A stretch of 35,131 nt of DNA from Candidatus Lambdaproteobacteria bacterium RIFOXYD2_FULL_50_16 (GCA_001783695.1 MFNE01000021.1:1-35131), one strand, 5' to 3'; shown: positions 7,859 through 16,731, counted from the stretch's first letter. Numbers and translations are program-made. Notes: generated from the sequence alone by a model not told the origin.

Positions 7859-8548
7859 ATGCCCATATATCGTTTACCGCCACAATTAGTCTTTCCAGAC
7901 CCTAGCGAAGCCGAGCCCGAAGGAATTTTGGCAGTCGGCGGAGATTTGTCTGAAGAACGACTCTTGCTTGCCTACAGCCAGGGTATATTCCCTTGGTATA
8001 ATGAAGACAGCCCGATCTGTTGGTGGTCCCCCGACCCAAGGTTGATTCTGACCCCAGCCGAGGTCTATGTATCCAAAAGTTTGGAGCGGAGGCTAAGGAG
8101 TGCAAGGTATCAAATCACGTTTGACCAAGCCTTTGGCCAAGTGATCACCCACTGCGCCCAAAAAAAACGCCCTGGCCAGAATGGGACTTGGATTTTAGAC
8201 GAAATGTCTGAAGCATACCAAGGACTACATCAGGCCGGGTACGCCCATTCGGTAGAGGTTTGGGAGGCAGGAGAGTTGATCGGGGGACTCTATGGGGTTA
8301 GCCTGGGAAAGGCTTTTTTTGGAGAATCTATGTTTTCCTTAAAACCAGACAGTTCCAAAATGGCGCTAGTTACTCTAAGCCGGCACCTTCAAACTTGGGG
8401 CTACCAATTTATCGACTGCCAAGTCCCCACCCCTCATTTAATAAGTATGGGGGCTAAAGAGGTCGCTCGAGTTGAATTCTTAGCCCAATTAGAAGAAGCC
8501 CTAAAATTCCCTACCCAGCTAGGGTCATGGCAGTTTGACTTGAGCTAG
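7859..8548 (+). CDS. aat: leucyl/phenylalanyl-tRNA--protein transferase
   Basis: Aat adds Leu or Phe from aminoacyl-tRNA to proteins with N-terminal Arg or Lys, marking them for ClpS/ClpAP in the N-end rule pathway. The 229-residue product matches the family: YRLPPQLVFPDP opening, GGDLS, YSQGIFPWY, WWSPDPR, then GGLYGVSLGKAFFGESMFS and DCQVPTPHL. Start ATG 7859 has no strong Shine-Dalgarno. The 3' end overlaps the convergent secreted-protein gene by 24 bases. It is monocistronic here. Confidence 0.96.
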   Translation: MPIYRLPPQLVFPDPSEAEPEGILAVGGDLSEERLLLAYSQGIFPWYNEDSPICWWSPDPRLILTPAEVYVSKSLERRLRSARYQITFDQAFGQVITHCAQKKRPGQNGTWILDEMSEAYQGLHQAGYAHSVEVWEAGELIGGLYGVSLGKAFFGESMFSLKPDSSKMALVTLSRHLQTWGYQFIDCQVPTPHLISMGAKEVARVEFLAQLEEALKFPTQLGSWQFDLS

Positions 8549-9292
8549 ACTCGATTCAGTCTGGGCCTCGCTGAAGCGGTAGAGATATTGAGGCGCTTTC
8601 GAAAAATAGGTAAAGTGAAAGGAAATTTTTTCAGCTGGCATCAAGGCGAGTAGCAGGGGATTGGTAGGTTTTACCAAAATCTCGATCAATTCAGCTTCCC
8701 CCAAAGGGGTTTGCTCTTTAAATTGTTTTTCTACCCGCGCCTCTACGGCCAACCGGGCCATGGATTGGGGTAGGTTATTTTTTTTCAAATCGAAGGCTAA
8801 TTGGGGCAGGTATAGGGTAAATCTAAGCGGCTCTCGGGTAAGTTCGTTTAAATGTTTTTGTAGGTATAGAGTCAACTCTTCAAAGATTACCATTCCCACC
8901 TCTTGGGCCTGGATAAACTCCATTTTTTGGCCCCCTAGACTGATCTGACTCGATATCTTACCCCCGTTAAACCGGTCCAAAATATGCCAATCCCGCCGAT
9001 AGTCGGTCTCGCGATATTCTAGCAGTTGCACCGCCCCTGCCGAAAAGAGACTTTCCTTTTCTTGAAACACCTCGCCATCAGGTTTGCGGTTTTTTAAGCG
9101 TTCAATTAACCGCCCCCGGTCGTCTTGGTGATAGGTTAGTTCTGAATAACCGGTGATCTGTTGACTTTGTCGGTTTCGGTGTTCATACCTAAGTTCTAGC
9201 CCCCCCCGAATCTGGCCCGGATAGCCTTCGGCAAGGCTGTTTGTGGTCCCTAAAAGGCAACAGACTAACCCTAAAAGTAGATTTTTTCTCAT
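8525..9292 (-). CDS. secreted protein of unknown function
   Basis: I do not recognise this family. The 255-residue product begins with a clear signal peptide (MRKNLLLGLVCCLLG, cleavage likely after NSLA), so it is periplasmic or envelope-associated. The mature part is charged and rich in predicted beta segments, with many Gln, Glu and Arg and no cysteines after the signal, and no transmembrane segment. I chose the ATG at 9292 because the signal peptide starts there; an upstream in-frame ATG at 9331 would add 13 residues reading into dapF. Its ATG shares bases with the ATG of divergent dapF in the palindrome CTCATGAG. It overlaps aat by 24 bases at the 3' end. Confidence 0.75.
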   Translation of the reverse strand: MRKNLLLGLVCCLLGTTNSLAEGYPGQIRGGLELRYEHRNRQSQQITGYSELTYHQDDRGRLIERLKNRKPDGEVFQEKESLFSAGAVQLLEYRETDYRRDWHILDRFNGGKISSQISLGGQKMEFIQAQEVGMVIFEELTLYLQKHLNELTREPLRFTLYLPQLAFDLKKNNLPQSMARLAVEARVEKQFKEQTPLGEAELIEILVKPTNPLLLALMPAEKISFHFTYFSKAPQYLYRFSEAQTESSLAQVKLP

Positions 9293-10130
9293 GAGCAGGC
9301 TTCGCTTTACCAAAATGCAAGGTGCAGGCAATGACTACATCTACGTTAACTTGAGCCAAGAGGAACTGTCAAAAAGCCCTGCCGAACTGGCCCAGATGCT
9401 TTGTGACCGACACTTCGGGATCGGGGGAGATGGATTGGTTTTAATTGATAAAGGTCAAGGGACCGATCTGACGATGCGAATGTTTAATGCCGATGGTTCC
9501 GAAGCGGAAATGTGTGGAAATGCCATTCGCTGTGTGGCTTTTTATGGCCTAATAAACGGTCTGACCGACAAAAAATCGGTAAGTGTCCATACCAAAGCCG
9601 GGGTCAAACAGATCGAGATCCTAGAGGTCAATCCCGCGAGAATCAGGGTCAACATGGGTGTCCCCGATCTCAGACCTGCATTTTTACCGGCCCGAGTCGA
9701 AGGAGAACGGGTGCTAGATCAAGAGTTTGATTTTGGCGGCACCAAAATAAGGGGTAGTCTTGTTTCTATGGGTAATCCCCACTTGGTGACCTTTGTGGAT
9801 AACCTAGACACCCTGGACATCGAAACCTTAGGCCCGCTAATCGAACAAGATCCGAGATTCCCCAACCGGATTAACATTGAGTTCGTCCAGGTTTTCAGCC
9901 CAGAGCGGGCGAGGCAACGGACCTGGGAGCGAGGCAGTGGCGAGACACTCGCTTGTGGCACCGGCGCTTCGGCAGTGCTAGTGGCCGGGGCCTTAACCGG
10001 CAGGCTCGGACGCAAAGCCCATATAACACTTTTAGGGGGGGAATTAACCCTTGAATGGGAAGGCGAGGGAAAGCCCTTATTTATGACCGGTGGGGCGGTC
10101 AAGGTCTTTGACGGGGAGCTTGATTATTGA
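9291..10130 (+). CDS. dapF: diaminopimelate epimerase
   Basis: DapF interconverts LL- and meso-diaminopimelate in the lysine and peptidoglycan pathway using two cysteines as acid and base. The 279-residue product shows KMQGAGNDYI near the start, the first catalytic Cys in EMCGNAIRC, the second in ACGTGASA, and GNPHLVTFV between. The start ATG 9291 gives MSRLRFTKMQG, fitting the family, which begins 6-10 residues before the GxGND motif; a longer in-frame start at 9243 would add 16 unlike residues. Its promoter must lie within the divergent gene. The stop overlaps the next ATG (TGATG), so it leads the dapF-ClC-SelW operon. Confidence 0.96.
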   Translation: MSRLRFTKMQGAGNDYIYVNLSQEELSKSPAELAQMLCDRHFGIGGDGLVLIDKGQGTDLTMRMFNADGSEAEMCGNAIRCVAFYGLINGLTDKKSVSVHTKAGVKQIEILEVNPARIRVNMGVPDLRPAFLPARVEGERVLDQEFDFGGTKIRGSLVSMGNPHLVTFVDNLDTLDIETLGPLIEQDPRFPNRINIEFVQVFSPERARQRTWERGSGETLACGTGASAVLVAGALTGRLGRKAHITLLGGELTLEWEGEGKPLFMTGGAVKVFDGELDY

Positions 10131-11920
10131 TGGGCGCTTTTTACAAAAAAGGTCGTTTAGCCCGTCTAAAGTTCGTTAAAGCCTTAGCTGTCCGTTTGCG
10201 CCTTGGCGAAACCAATATCGAGCTGCTCCTAGCGGTGGTGGTTGGGATTGCTGCAGGTTTTGCCTCTGTTTTTTTCCGGTTGATGTTGCACTATATGCAC
10301 CAGTTTTTTTTTGGAATGGTGTATCCCTGGCTTTCAGAATTATCTCCTTATTTGTTGCCCTTAATCCCGGTTACCGGTTCAATCCTTTTGATCCCCTTTA
10401 TTCGCGGCACCTCTGGGCGGATTTCAGGGTATGGCATGCCCGCCTTCTTGATTGCCGTTCATTTGCGGGGTGGTTTGATCCGCACAAGGGATATTTTTAT
10501 TAAAATGATCACCGCTGCCATCACCATCTCTACCGGCGGAGCAGCCGGGGTGGAGGGGCCCATCGCCATGATTGGCGGGGCAGTAGGTTCGGCAGTGGGG
10601 CGATTTTTTTCCATGGGAAGCCACCGCCTGAAGGTGTTGATTGCTTGTGGTTCGGCGGCAGGCATCGCCGCCCAGTTTAACGCCCCCCTAGCCGGAGTGC
10701 TTTTCGCCCAAGAAGTGATCATGATTGGCCAGTTCCAATTACAAACCTTTGGGGTAATTGTTATCAGTTCGGGCCTCGCCACCGCTATCAGCCGTGCTTA
10801 TTATACGGACCAACCTCTCTTTGGAAAACTAACCTACGACCTACACGGCTTCTACGAATTCCCTTTGTACATTGTTTTGGGGCTTTTGATTGGGGTTTTA
10901 GGTTATCTGTTTTTAAAAATGTTCGAACAGGTCAGCGAACGCTTTGAAGACCTAAAACTAAACCGCTATGCCAAGCCTGTGTTGGGCTCTTTTATGGTGG
11001 GTTGTTTGGGTTTGATTAACTTTAACGTCTTGGGTGATGGTTATGAAACCATTATTGACGTGCTCCAAGACAAACCGGAACTATCGATTTTGGCCATCTT
11101 TGCCCTGATTTTTCTAAAGATGCTAGCCAGCTCCATCACTCTGGGTTCAGGCAACGTTGGGGGGTTGTTTGCCCCTAGTTTGTTTATTGGGGCCATGATC
11201 GGGGCGACCTACGGTTGGTTGATTAACATGGAACTGCCCGAAGGAATGCATGTACACCCCGGTAGTTACGCTCTAGTAGGCATGGGGGCTTTTTTGGCGG
11301 CAATAACCCACGCCCCGATGACCGCAATCTTTTTATTGTTTGAATTAACCAATAATTATCAGGTCATTATCCCCATTATGTTCGCCTCGGTAATTGGGGT
11401 TATGGTCTCAAGGGCACTTAATCCCGATTCCTTAGACGCAGCCGAACTCAACCGCCGGGGCATTGTGCTACATGCAGGGCGCGAGGAGTCTATTTTGTCG
11501 AAGGTGTTAATCGAAAAGGTAATGATTACTGACTTCGAAACCATCCCCGAAAACATGACCTTTGCCGAGTTTATGCAAATTTTTCCCAACTCAAAAAGCC
11601 AATATTATCCGGTCTTAGACCCGAGCGGGCATATGTATGGGGTGGTCAGTTTTCAGGACATTCGAGCGATTTTGTTAGAAGAGGGTTTAGAACATTTGGT
11701 GGTCATGAAAGAACTCGCCGAGACCAACATCATCAAGCTTTACCCCCACGACAGCCTGACCGAAGCGATCAAAAAATTCAGCATCAAAGACATCGAAGCC
11801 ATTCCGGTAGTTAGTCCCGAAGATGACCGTTTGCTTTTAGGAATCCTCAAGCGTAAAGACGTAATTGACGAGTACAACCGAGCGATCTTGTTGCAAACGG
11901 TGGACACCAAAAAGGAATAA
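10130..11920 (+). CDS. ClC-family chloride channel/transporter with CBS domains
   Basis: A ClC membrane protein moving Cl- (or F-) by channel or H+-exchange mechanism. The 596-residue product has about a dozen hydrophobic segments. Selectivity motifs are visible: SGYGMP (GSGIP-type), GVEGP (GKEGP-type, with the gating glutamate retained) and GGLFAP (GxFxP). After about residue 440 come two cytoplasmic CBS domains (about 460-520 and 530-590), which usually sense nucleotides. Start ATG 10130 overlaps the dapF stop; a TTG one codon earlier is possible. The SelW-like selenoprotein begins one base after the stop. Exchanger versus channel cannot be decided by reading. Confidence 0.92.
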   Translation: MGAFYKKGRLARLKFVKALAVRLRLGETNIELLLAVVVGIAAGFASVFFRLMLHYMHQFFFGMVYPWLSELSPYLLPLIPVTGSILLIPFIRGTSGRISGYGMPAFLIAVHLRGGLIRTRDIFIKMITAAITISTGGAAGVEGPIAMIGGAVGSAVGRFFSMGSHRLKVLIACGSAAGIAAQFNAPLAGVLFAQEVIMIGQFQLQTFGVIVISSGLATAISRAYYTDQPLFGKLTYDLHGFYEFPLYIVLGLLIGVLGYLFLKMFEQVSERFEDLKLNRYAKPVLGSFMVGCLGLINFNVLGDGYETIIDVLQDKPELSILAIFALIFLKMLASSITLGSGNVGGLFAPSLFIGAMIGATYGWLINMELPEGMHVHPGSYALVGMGAFLAAITHAPMTAIFLLFELTNNYQVIIPIMFASVIGVMVSRALNPDSLDAAELNRRGIVLHAGREESILSKVLIEKVMITDFETIPENMTFAEFMQIFPNSKSQYYPVLDPSGHMYGVVSFQDIRAILLEEGLEHLVVMKELAETNIIKLYPHDSLTEAIKKFSIKDIEAIPVVSPEDDRLLLGILKRKDVIDEYNRAILLQTVDTKKE

Positions 11921-11921
11921 A

Positions 11922-12146
11922 ATGAAAATTAGCATTGAATATTGCGGGGTTTGAAACTACGAACCTAAGGCCGTCGGTCTGGCGGCCAAAATTAAAGAAA
12001 GGTTTGGCCTAGAGGCGGGGCTGGTGCGCGGTTCAGGCGGAGTCTTTGAGGTTAGCATAGATGCAAAGTTAGTTTATTCCAAAAAACAAACCGGCCAATT
12101 CCCAGAAGACCGCGATATTTTTGAGGCGATCCAAAAGGCCAAGTAA
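11922..12146 (+). CDS. selW: SelW-like (Rdx family) selenoprotein with in-frame UGA
   Basis: A 74-codon gene with one internal TGA (11952-11954, codon 11) read as selenocysteine. The product begins MKISIEYCGV-Sec-NYEP, giving the CxxU redox motif at residues 8-11 of the thioredoxin-like Rdx (SelW/SelT/SelH) family. The frame stays open after the TGA for 63 codons with normal content (GLAAKIKERFGLEAGLV, then GVFEVSIDAKLVYSK and the family-type KKQTGQFPEDRDIFEAI segment). AAGGA sits 5 bases upstream of the ATG. A bacterial SECIS-like hairpin follows the TGA. The ATG is one base after the ClC stop, so it is co-transcribed and coupled. Standard gene callers would miss or truncate it. Function presumably a thiol/selenol oxidoreductase; the substrate is unknown. 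Confidence 0.93.
11952..11987 (+). promoter_or_regulatory. bacterial SECIS element
   Basis: The UGA at 11952 is followed after 14 bases by a 7-bp stem GGCCGTC (11969-11975) and GGCGGCC (11981-11987), with one G-U pair, closing the loop GGTCT (11976-11980). GGTCU is the loop recognised by SelB in E. coli fdhF. The UGA-to-loop distance is 21 bases, within the known bacterial range. A weaker AACCT/AGGTT pairing could extend the lower stem. Confidence 0.9.
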
Positions 12147-12598
12147 AACAAGACTAACAGGGTTAGGCTAGGTGATTTCAACTCAACTGGACCAAAAAGA
12201 ATTGGCCAGTTTCGCACCTGATTAGCCTATCTGGAGGCTAACCAGTATGGATTAACGGAGATTTAAAAGAGCCCCCTTTTGCAGGAACAGGGTGGTTTTT
12301 CAGCTACCCAGATAATCCTATAGACACCAGCCTACCGCAGTTAGGGCTACGCCAAATTTCGATTCGGCCTGTCTTTTAGCCAAAACTAGACGTTTTACCA
12401 GCTAGGGTGTTACCCTGAGACAAGATCTGTGCTGATTGATTTTTTGGGGTTACCTGGGAAAATGTTTTGTCTGGGCTGAGACCAGCCACAAAGCTGTTTA
12501 AAACAAGGCAACCCCTTTGAAAAACCAACCAAAACGGCTCAAACCGGTCAACCTAACCAAAGGCCGAATGAACATGAGCGCTTTAAGTTGAGACCCTT
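12147..12598. other. gene-free stretch downstream of selW
   Basis: No intact gene is seen. Immediately downstream of selW is an inverted repeat, TTAGCCT (12222-12228) and AGGCTAA (12235-12241), extendable by CTG/CAG across one mismatch, a possible weak terminator without a T run. Smaller hairpins follow: AGGGT/ACCCT at 12404-12416 and GGCTG/CAGCC around 12475. One frame near 12250-12380 reads a protein-like stretch (GTGWFFSYPDNPIDT) ending ISIRPVF and a stop, without a start codon and with an in-frame TAA just upstream, so it may be a relic of a decayed gene. The ogt promoter should lie at the right end. Confidence 0.4.
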
Positions 12599-13114
12599 AT
12601 GCGATTCACCGAATTTAGCGGCCCCTTAGGCGGGCTGCGAGTCATTGAACATCGAGGGAAATTGATCAACCTCGACCTCGCCCCCTACGGCCCTCCGCCA
12701 CACCATAGCAAACTGGGTCAAACCTCACTGCTAAAGGAAGCCAGGCGGCAGCTAGAGGAATATTTTAACGGAGCCCGCCAAACCTTCGACCTGCCCCTAA
12801 ACCCCCAAGGCACCGATTTTCAGCGCCGTACTTGGGAGGTTTTGCTCCAGATCCCCTTTGGCCAAACGCTCAGCTACCAAGAAGTGGCCCAGCGTTTGGG
12901 CCAGCCTTTGGCCTACCGCGCCGTGGGCGGGGCCAACGGCAAAAACCCCTTGGCCATTCTGATCCCCTGTCACCGCGTCATCAACGCCGAGGGCACCTTA
13001 GGCGGCTATTCGGCGGGCCTCCCCTGGAAAAAACACCTCCTCGACCTAGAAGGCCACCAACTCAGCCACCCTCAAAAAGAAACCACCGAATCCCCCTACC
13101 ACTGGTACCTATAA
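12599..13114 (+). CDS. ogt: methylated-DNA--protein-cysteine methyltransferase
   Basis: Ogt/Ada-type repair protein that takes the alkyl group from O6-alkylguanine onto a cysteine in a suicidal reaction. The 171-residue product carries the active site PCHRV (Cys124), preceded by GQTLSYQEVAQRLG (the recognition helix region) and AVGGANGKNP, as in the family, and followed by GGYSAGLPWKKHLLDLE. The start ATG 12599 gives a normal length and has no strong Shine-Dalgarno. It stands alone. Base composition is more GC- and C-rich than neighbours, which could mean transfer but is only an impression. Confidence 0.95.
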   Translation: MRFTEFSGPLGGLRVIEHRGKLINLDLAPYGPPPHHSKLGQTSLLKEARRQLEEYFNGARQTFDLPLNPQGTDFQRRTWEVLLQIPFGQTLSYQEVAQRLGQPLAYRAVGGANGKNPLAILIPCHRVINAEGTLGGYSAGLPWKKHLLDLEGHQLSHPQKETTESPYHWYL

Positions 13115-13316
13115 CCAACTGCTTTTACAGCTAGATATCAGTAATCATCCCCCATTAAACTTCAAGAGCCTAGTTTATTAGAATTGAGCTGTGAGGAGTT
13201 GGAGGATAAATCCTACTTTTTAGATGAAACGGTCCCACACGAGGATCTGGACAAGGCAGCGGATCATGAAGGACCTGATCTCCCACATCAAGGACATGAA
13301 GTTCTAAAGCCCCCCC
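13115..13316. other. spacer between ogt and the YdeI-like gene
   Basis: One plus-strand frame is open for about 55 codons from about 13150 into the end of the convergent gene and reads acidic and protein-like (CEELEDKSYFLDETVP, then HEDLDKAADHEG), but has no ATG and no match I know. It may be a decayed gene end or chance. A 27-codon ATG ORF in another frame is not supported. No terminator was seen. Confidence 0.3.
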
Positions 13317-13892
13317 TTACCGATCGTTGAGGCCTTTGCCGGCGAGGATTTGGGCGGTGGATTTTTCGATGCGGTTCAGGCGGGTTTGGGACTGTTTGGG
13401 GGCGGAAAAAAAGAGGTTGTAGGCGCGCTGACGGCCAGGGGTTAGGCTATGGAAGGCCGCCTTGAGGGCCGGGGATTTGTCTAGTTTTTGCGCCAGTTCC
13501 TCGACTAAAACCAAGGCACCCAATTTGGGCAGCTTTAACCCGGCCTTTTCTGCCTCAATCGATTCCCCGATATAGTCCCGAATCGTAGAACTTAATTTAT
13601 TGATCTGACTGACTTCATTGAAGCACAATTGCCGCCCGGCTTGGGTGTTTTCGCCAGGGCGCACCAGCAGGCCCATAGGGTCCTTTAACAAGGCCCCGTT
13701 AAACAAAGCTAAAATACAATATTCTTTCGTCTCCGCCAGGATAAATAGGTTTGTATTGTTAAAAACATAACAAGGTTTGCCCCACTTGATTTCTTCGGTG
13801 AGCGGGAATTCGAGGAGGATTTGGCGCAGTGCCTCTAGTTCCCCCCTCCACCGTTTAGCTTGGGCCACAAAGGCATCTACCTTAGGATTCAT
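13317..13892 (-). CDS. YdeI/OmpD-associated family protein
   Basis: A 191-residue cytoplasmic protein. The N-terminal part matches the DUF1801/YdeI fold: MNPKVDAFVAQAKRW, then EIKWGKPCYV and LFNGALLKDP. The C-terminal part has the YdeI-type ALKAAFHSLTPGRQRAYNLF segment and a basic RLNRIEKST end. The biochemical function of this family is poorly defined. It is the only gene between ogt and ppdK, on the minus strand. An in-frame ATG at 13892 is used; no alternative is near. Confidence 0.8.
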   Translation of the reverse strand: MNPKVDAFVAQAKRWRGELEALRQILLEFPLTEEIKWGKPCYVFNNTNLFILAETKEYCILALFNGALLKDPMGLLVRPGENTQAGRQLCFNEVSQINKLSSTIRDYIGESIEAEKAGLKLPKLGALVLVEELAQKLDKSPALKAAFHSLTPGRQRAYNLFFSAPKQSQTRLNRIEKSTAQILAGKGLNDR

Positions 13893-14042
13893 AGGGTTAC
13901 CTTCAATTTCAGGGGCCTCATCGGTGGGGTCTCGATTTTAAAAAAAACCTTCAGTCTGCATTTTACCCCAAACCCTACGAGTGGTCCATAGTCTAAACCC
14001 TCAATTTCGCATTTGGGACGGGGACCAACTAGGAATGGGGGA

Positions 14043-14068
14043 CCACCCCCCGCACGGGGGGGGGGTGG
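14043..14068. terminator. GC hairpin after ppdK with a 10-G run
   Basis: CCACCCCCC (14043-14051) pairs perfectly with GGGGGGTGG (14060-14068), a 9-bp stem. It lies 12 bases past the ppdK stop, so it may end that transcript, although no T run follows on either strand. The plus strand holds an unbroken run of 10 G (14056-14065), a potential length-variable tract. Confidence 0.4.
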
Positions 14069-14079
14069 GGTAAAATTAC

Positions 14080-16731
14080 TCAAGCTTCGGGGATATCGAA
14101 AAATTCCAGGGCCGCTTGGGCGGCGGCTAGCTTGGCGATAGGGACGCGGAAGGGGGAGCAGGAGACGTAGTCCATACCCACTTTCGCGAAAAACTTGACC
14201 GAACGTGGGTCGCCGCCATGCTCCCCACAAACTCCCAGCTTAATGCCTGGACGAATCTTGCGGCCCCGCTCGACGGCGATGACCACCAACTCGCCTACCC
14301 CATCTTGGTCTAGGACCTGGAAGGGATCTACTGGCACTATTTTCCCACTGATGTAGTGGGGCAAAAACTTGCCCACGTCGTCGCGGCTGTAACCAAAGGT
14401 CATCTGGGTCAAATCGTTGGTACCAAAGGAAAAGTATTCGGCTTCTTTGGCGATTTCACCTGCCCTTAAAGCGGCCCTAGGGATTTCGATCATAGTGCCC
14501 ACTTTGAATTCGACCGATTCATTGCGCTCGGCAAAAACCGCTTGCGCGGTTTCGCGGATTACCTTGGCCTGATGTTCCAATTCAGTGATCCCTCCGACCA
14601 GAGGTACCATCACTTCAGGGTGGATTGCTTTGCCCAAGGCTTTGATATCCAAGGCCGCTTCAAAGATAGCCCGGGTTTGCATGGCGGTGATTTCTGGGTA
14701 CACAATCCCCAACCGGCAACCTCTAAACCCAAGCATCGGGTTGACCTCGCCCAACTCTTCAACCGCCTGGTGGACCGCTTCATAGGTCATCTTTAGTTGC
14801 TTGGCCAACTCCCGTTGGTCTGCCTCAAGTTTAGGTAAAAACTCATGCAGTGGCGGGTCTAACAAGCGGATGTTGACCGGGCGGCCATCCATGATCTTAA
14901 AGAGGTCGAAAAAGTCTTGCCGCTGATAAGGCAGGATCAAGGCCAGCGCGGCTTTGCGCTGTTCTTCAGATTCTGATAAAATCATCTCACGAAAATGCAG
15001 AATCCGGTCGGCCGCAAAAAACATATGCTCCGTCCGACAGAGTCCGATCCCTTCGGCCCCAAATTCCATCGACTTCTTGGCATCGGATGGGGTCTCGGCG
15101 TTGGTCCGCACCCCCATTTTGCGGAATTGGTCCACCCAGCCCATAAAGCGAGCGAAGGAGCCACTGATCTCGGGGGCTTTCAGCGAATGAGCCCCTTGGA
15201 TCACCTCGCCAGTCGAACCATTTAAAGAAAGCCAATCCCCTTCTTTAAATTCCTTGTTGCCAATTCTAAAGGACCTTTTATGCTCGTCCACCTCCAAATC
15301 CCCGCAACCTGAAATACAACACTTGCCCCAACCGCGCGCCACCACCGCTGCGTGGCTGGTCATGCCGCCTCTAGTGGTCAAAATCCCTTGGGCCGCGTGC
15401 ATCCCGCCCACATCGTCAGGGCTGGTTTCCACCCGCACCATGATCACCTTTTCGCCTCTCGCTTTCCAATTTTCGGCTTCTTCAGAGGTAAACACAATCC
15501 TGCCCACCGCCGCCCCAGGCGAGGCGGGCAAGCCTTTAGCGATAATGTCTGCCTGATAGGCGTCCTCGTCAGCAAAGTGGGGGTGGAGCAGTTGGTTTAG
15601 GTGGTCTGGCTCGACTAGGTAACGTACCGCGTCTTTAGGTTCGACCAACCCTTCGTCCACCATCTCGCAGGCCATACGCACCGCTGCCGCGCCGTTGCAT
15701 TTGCCGGTGCGGGTTTGCAAAATAAAGAGTTCTTCGTCTTCAATCGTAAATTCAATATCCTGCATCGTTTTGTAATGGCGTTCCAACTTCTTGGTCACCT
15801 CTAAGATTTGCTGGTGACACTTGGGCATTTTGCCTTGCAATTCATCTATCGGGCTGGGCGTCCTGATCCCGGCGACCACGTCTTCCCCCTGAGCGTTGAT
15901 CAAAAATTCGCCGTAGAGTTTGTTTTCTCCGGTTGAGGGGTTTCGAGTGAACAAAACTCCGGTGCCGCAGGTTTGGCCTTTGTTGCCGTAAACCATGGAC
16001 TGGACGTTTACCGCCGTGCCCAAAAGGCCAAAGACGTGGTTGATCCGGCGGTATTTGACCGCCCGATCCGAATCCCAAGAACGGAAGACCGCCTCAATCG
16101 CGGCAATCAGTTGCTCCCAAGGGTCATGGGGGAAGGTTTTGGCGGTGTGTTGTTCGTAGATTTCTAGGTAGGTGCGGCAGAGTTGTTCTAGGTCTTGGGC
16201 GGTCAGGTCGGTGTCTTCGGTGATCCCCTTTTCCTGCTTTTTCAGATGAATCGCGTGTTCGAAGTGTTCGTGGCTCACACCCATAACCACATCGCCAAAC
16301 ATATCAATAAACCGGCGGTACAGGTCCCAGGCGAACCGAGGGTTTTTGGTCAACTTAGCCAAACCTTCAACCACCAAGGGATTAAGCCCCAAGTTAAGCA
16401 CCGTGTCCATCATCCCTGGCATAGAAATAGCCGCACCAGAGCGCACCGAAACCAACAAGGGCCGCTCTGGATCGCCCAAGACCTGATTGCGCTCTTGTTC
16501 GATAAAACTTAAGGCGTTGCGGATTTCGGGTTCAATGTCGGCCAAACTAGCGTTGGCCGCCTCGTGATAGCGGGCACAAGCTTCGGTGGAGATGGTGAAA
16601 CCAGGGGGCACTGGCAGGCCGATGCGGCTCATTTCGGCTAAGTTGGCCCCTTTGCCACCCAAAAGTTGCTTCATCTCCTTATTGCCTTCGGTGTGAGATT
16701 TACCAAACCGATAGACGAACTTCGAGCCCAT
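14080..16731 (-). CDS. ppdK: pyruvate, phosphate dikinase
   Basis: PpdK interconverts pyruvate, ATP and Pi with PEP, AMP and PPi in the cytoplasm. The 883-residue product has the family length and domain order: N-terminal nucleotide-binding domain ([20 protein letters not shown]), phosphohistidine domain with [13 protein letters not shown] (His near 455), and a TIM-barrel PEP domain with [18 protein letters not shown] and the catalytic cysteine in [10 protein letters not shown] chose ATG 16731 because GGAG sits 7 bases upstream and the family starts here; the frame is open 32 codons further upstream. It is divergent from the radical SAM gene. The direction of flux cannot be read from sequence. 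Confidence 0.97.
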   Translation of the reverse strand: MGSKFVYRFGKSHTEGNKEMKQLLGGKGANLAEMSRIGLPVPPGFTISTEACARYHEAANASLADIEPEIRNALSFIEQERNQVLGDPERPLLVSVRSGAAISMPGMMDTVLNLGLNPLVVEGLAKLTKNPRFAWDLYRRFIDMFGDVVMGVSHEHFEHAIHLKKQEKGITEDTDLTAQDLEQLCRTYLEIYEQHTAKTFPHDPWEQLIAAIEAVFRSWDSDRAVKYRRINHVFGLLGTAVNVQSMVYGNKGQTCGTGVLFTRNPSTGENKLYGEFLINAQGEDVVAGIRTPSPIDELQGKMPKCHQQILEVTKKLERHYKTMQDIEFTIEDEELFILQTRTGKCNGAAAVRMACEMVDEGLVEPKDAVRYLVEPDHLNQLLHPHFADEDAYQADIIAKGLPASPGAAVGRIVFTSEEAENWKARGEKVIMVRVETSPDDVGGMHAAQGILTTRGGMTSHAAVVARGWGKCCISGCGDLEVDEHKRSFRIGNKEFKEGDWLSLNGSTGEVIQGAHSLKAPEISGSFARFMGWVDQFRKMGVRTNAETPSDAKKSMEFGAEGIGLCRTEHMFFAADRILHFREMILSESEEQRKAALALILPYQRQDFFDLFKIMDGRPVNIRLLDPPLHEFLPKLEADQRELAKQLKMTYEAVHQAVEELGEVNPMLGFRGCRLGIVYPEITAMQTRAIFEAALDIKALGKAIHPEVMVPLVGGITELEHQAKVIRETAQAVFAERNESVEFKVGTMIEIPRAALRAGEIAKEAEYFSFGTNDLTQMTFGYSRDDVGKFLPHYISGKIVPVDPFQVLDQDGVGELVVIAVERGRKIRPGIKLGVCGEHGGDPRSVKFFAKVGMDYVSCSPFRVPIAKLAAAQAALEFFDIPEA

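Noticed and set aside
11952-11954. Frameshift or nonsense-broken pseudogene at selW
   Set aside because: The CxxU context, open frame and SECIS hairpin argue for UGA recoding instead.
12411-12440. TPP-like CTGAGA riboswitch motif
   Set aside because: A CTGAGA string occurs near 12415 and another near 12477, but the other conserved TPP core strings and a thiamine gene are absent.
13889-14230. ORF of 113 codons on the minus strand
   Set aside because: It overlaps the ppdK end in another frame and spans the GC hairpin; no coding signal of its own.
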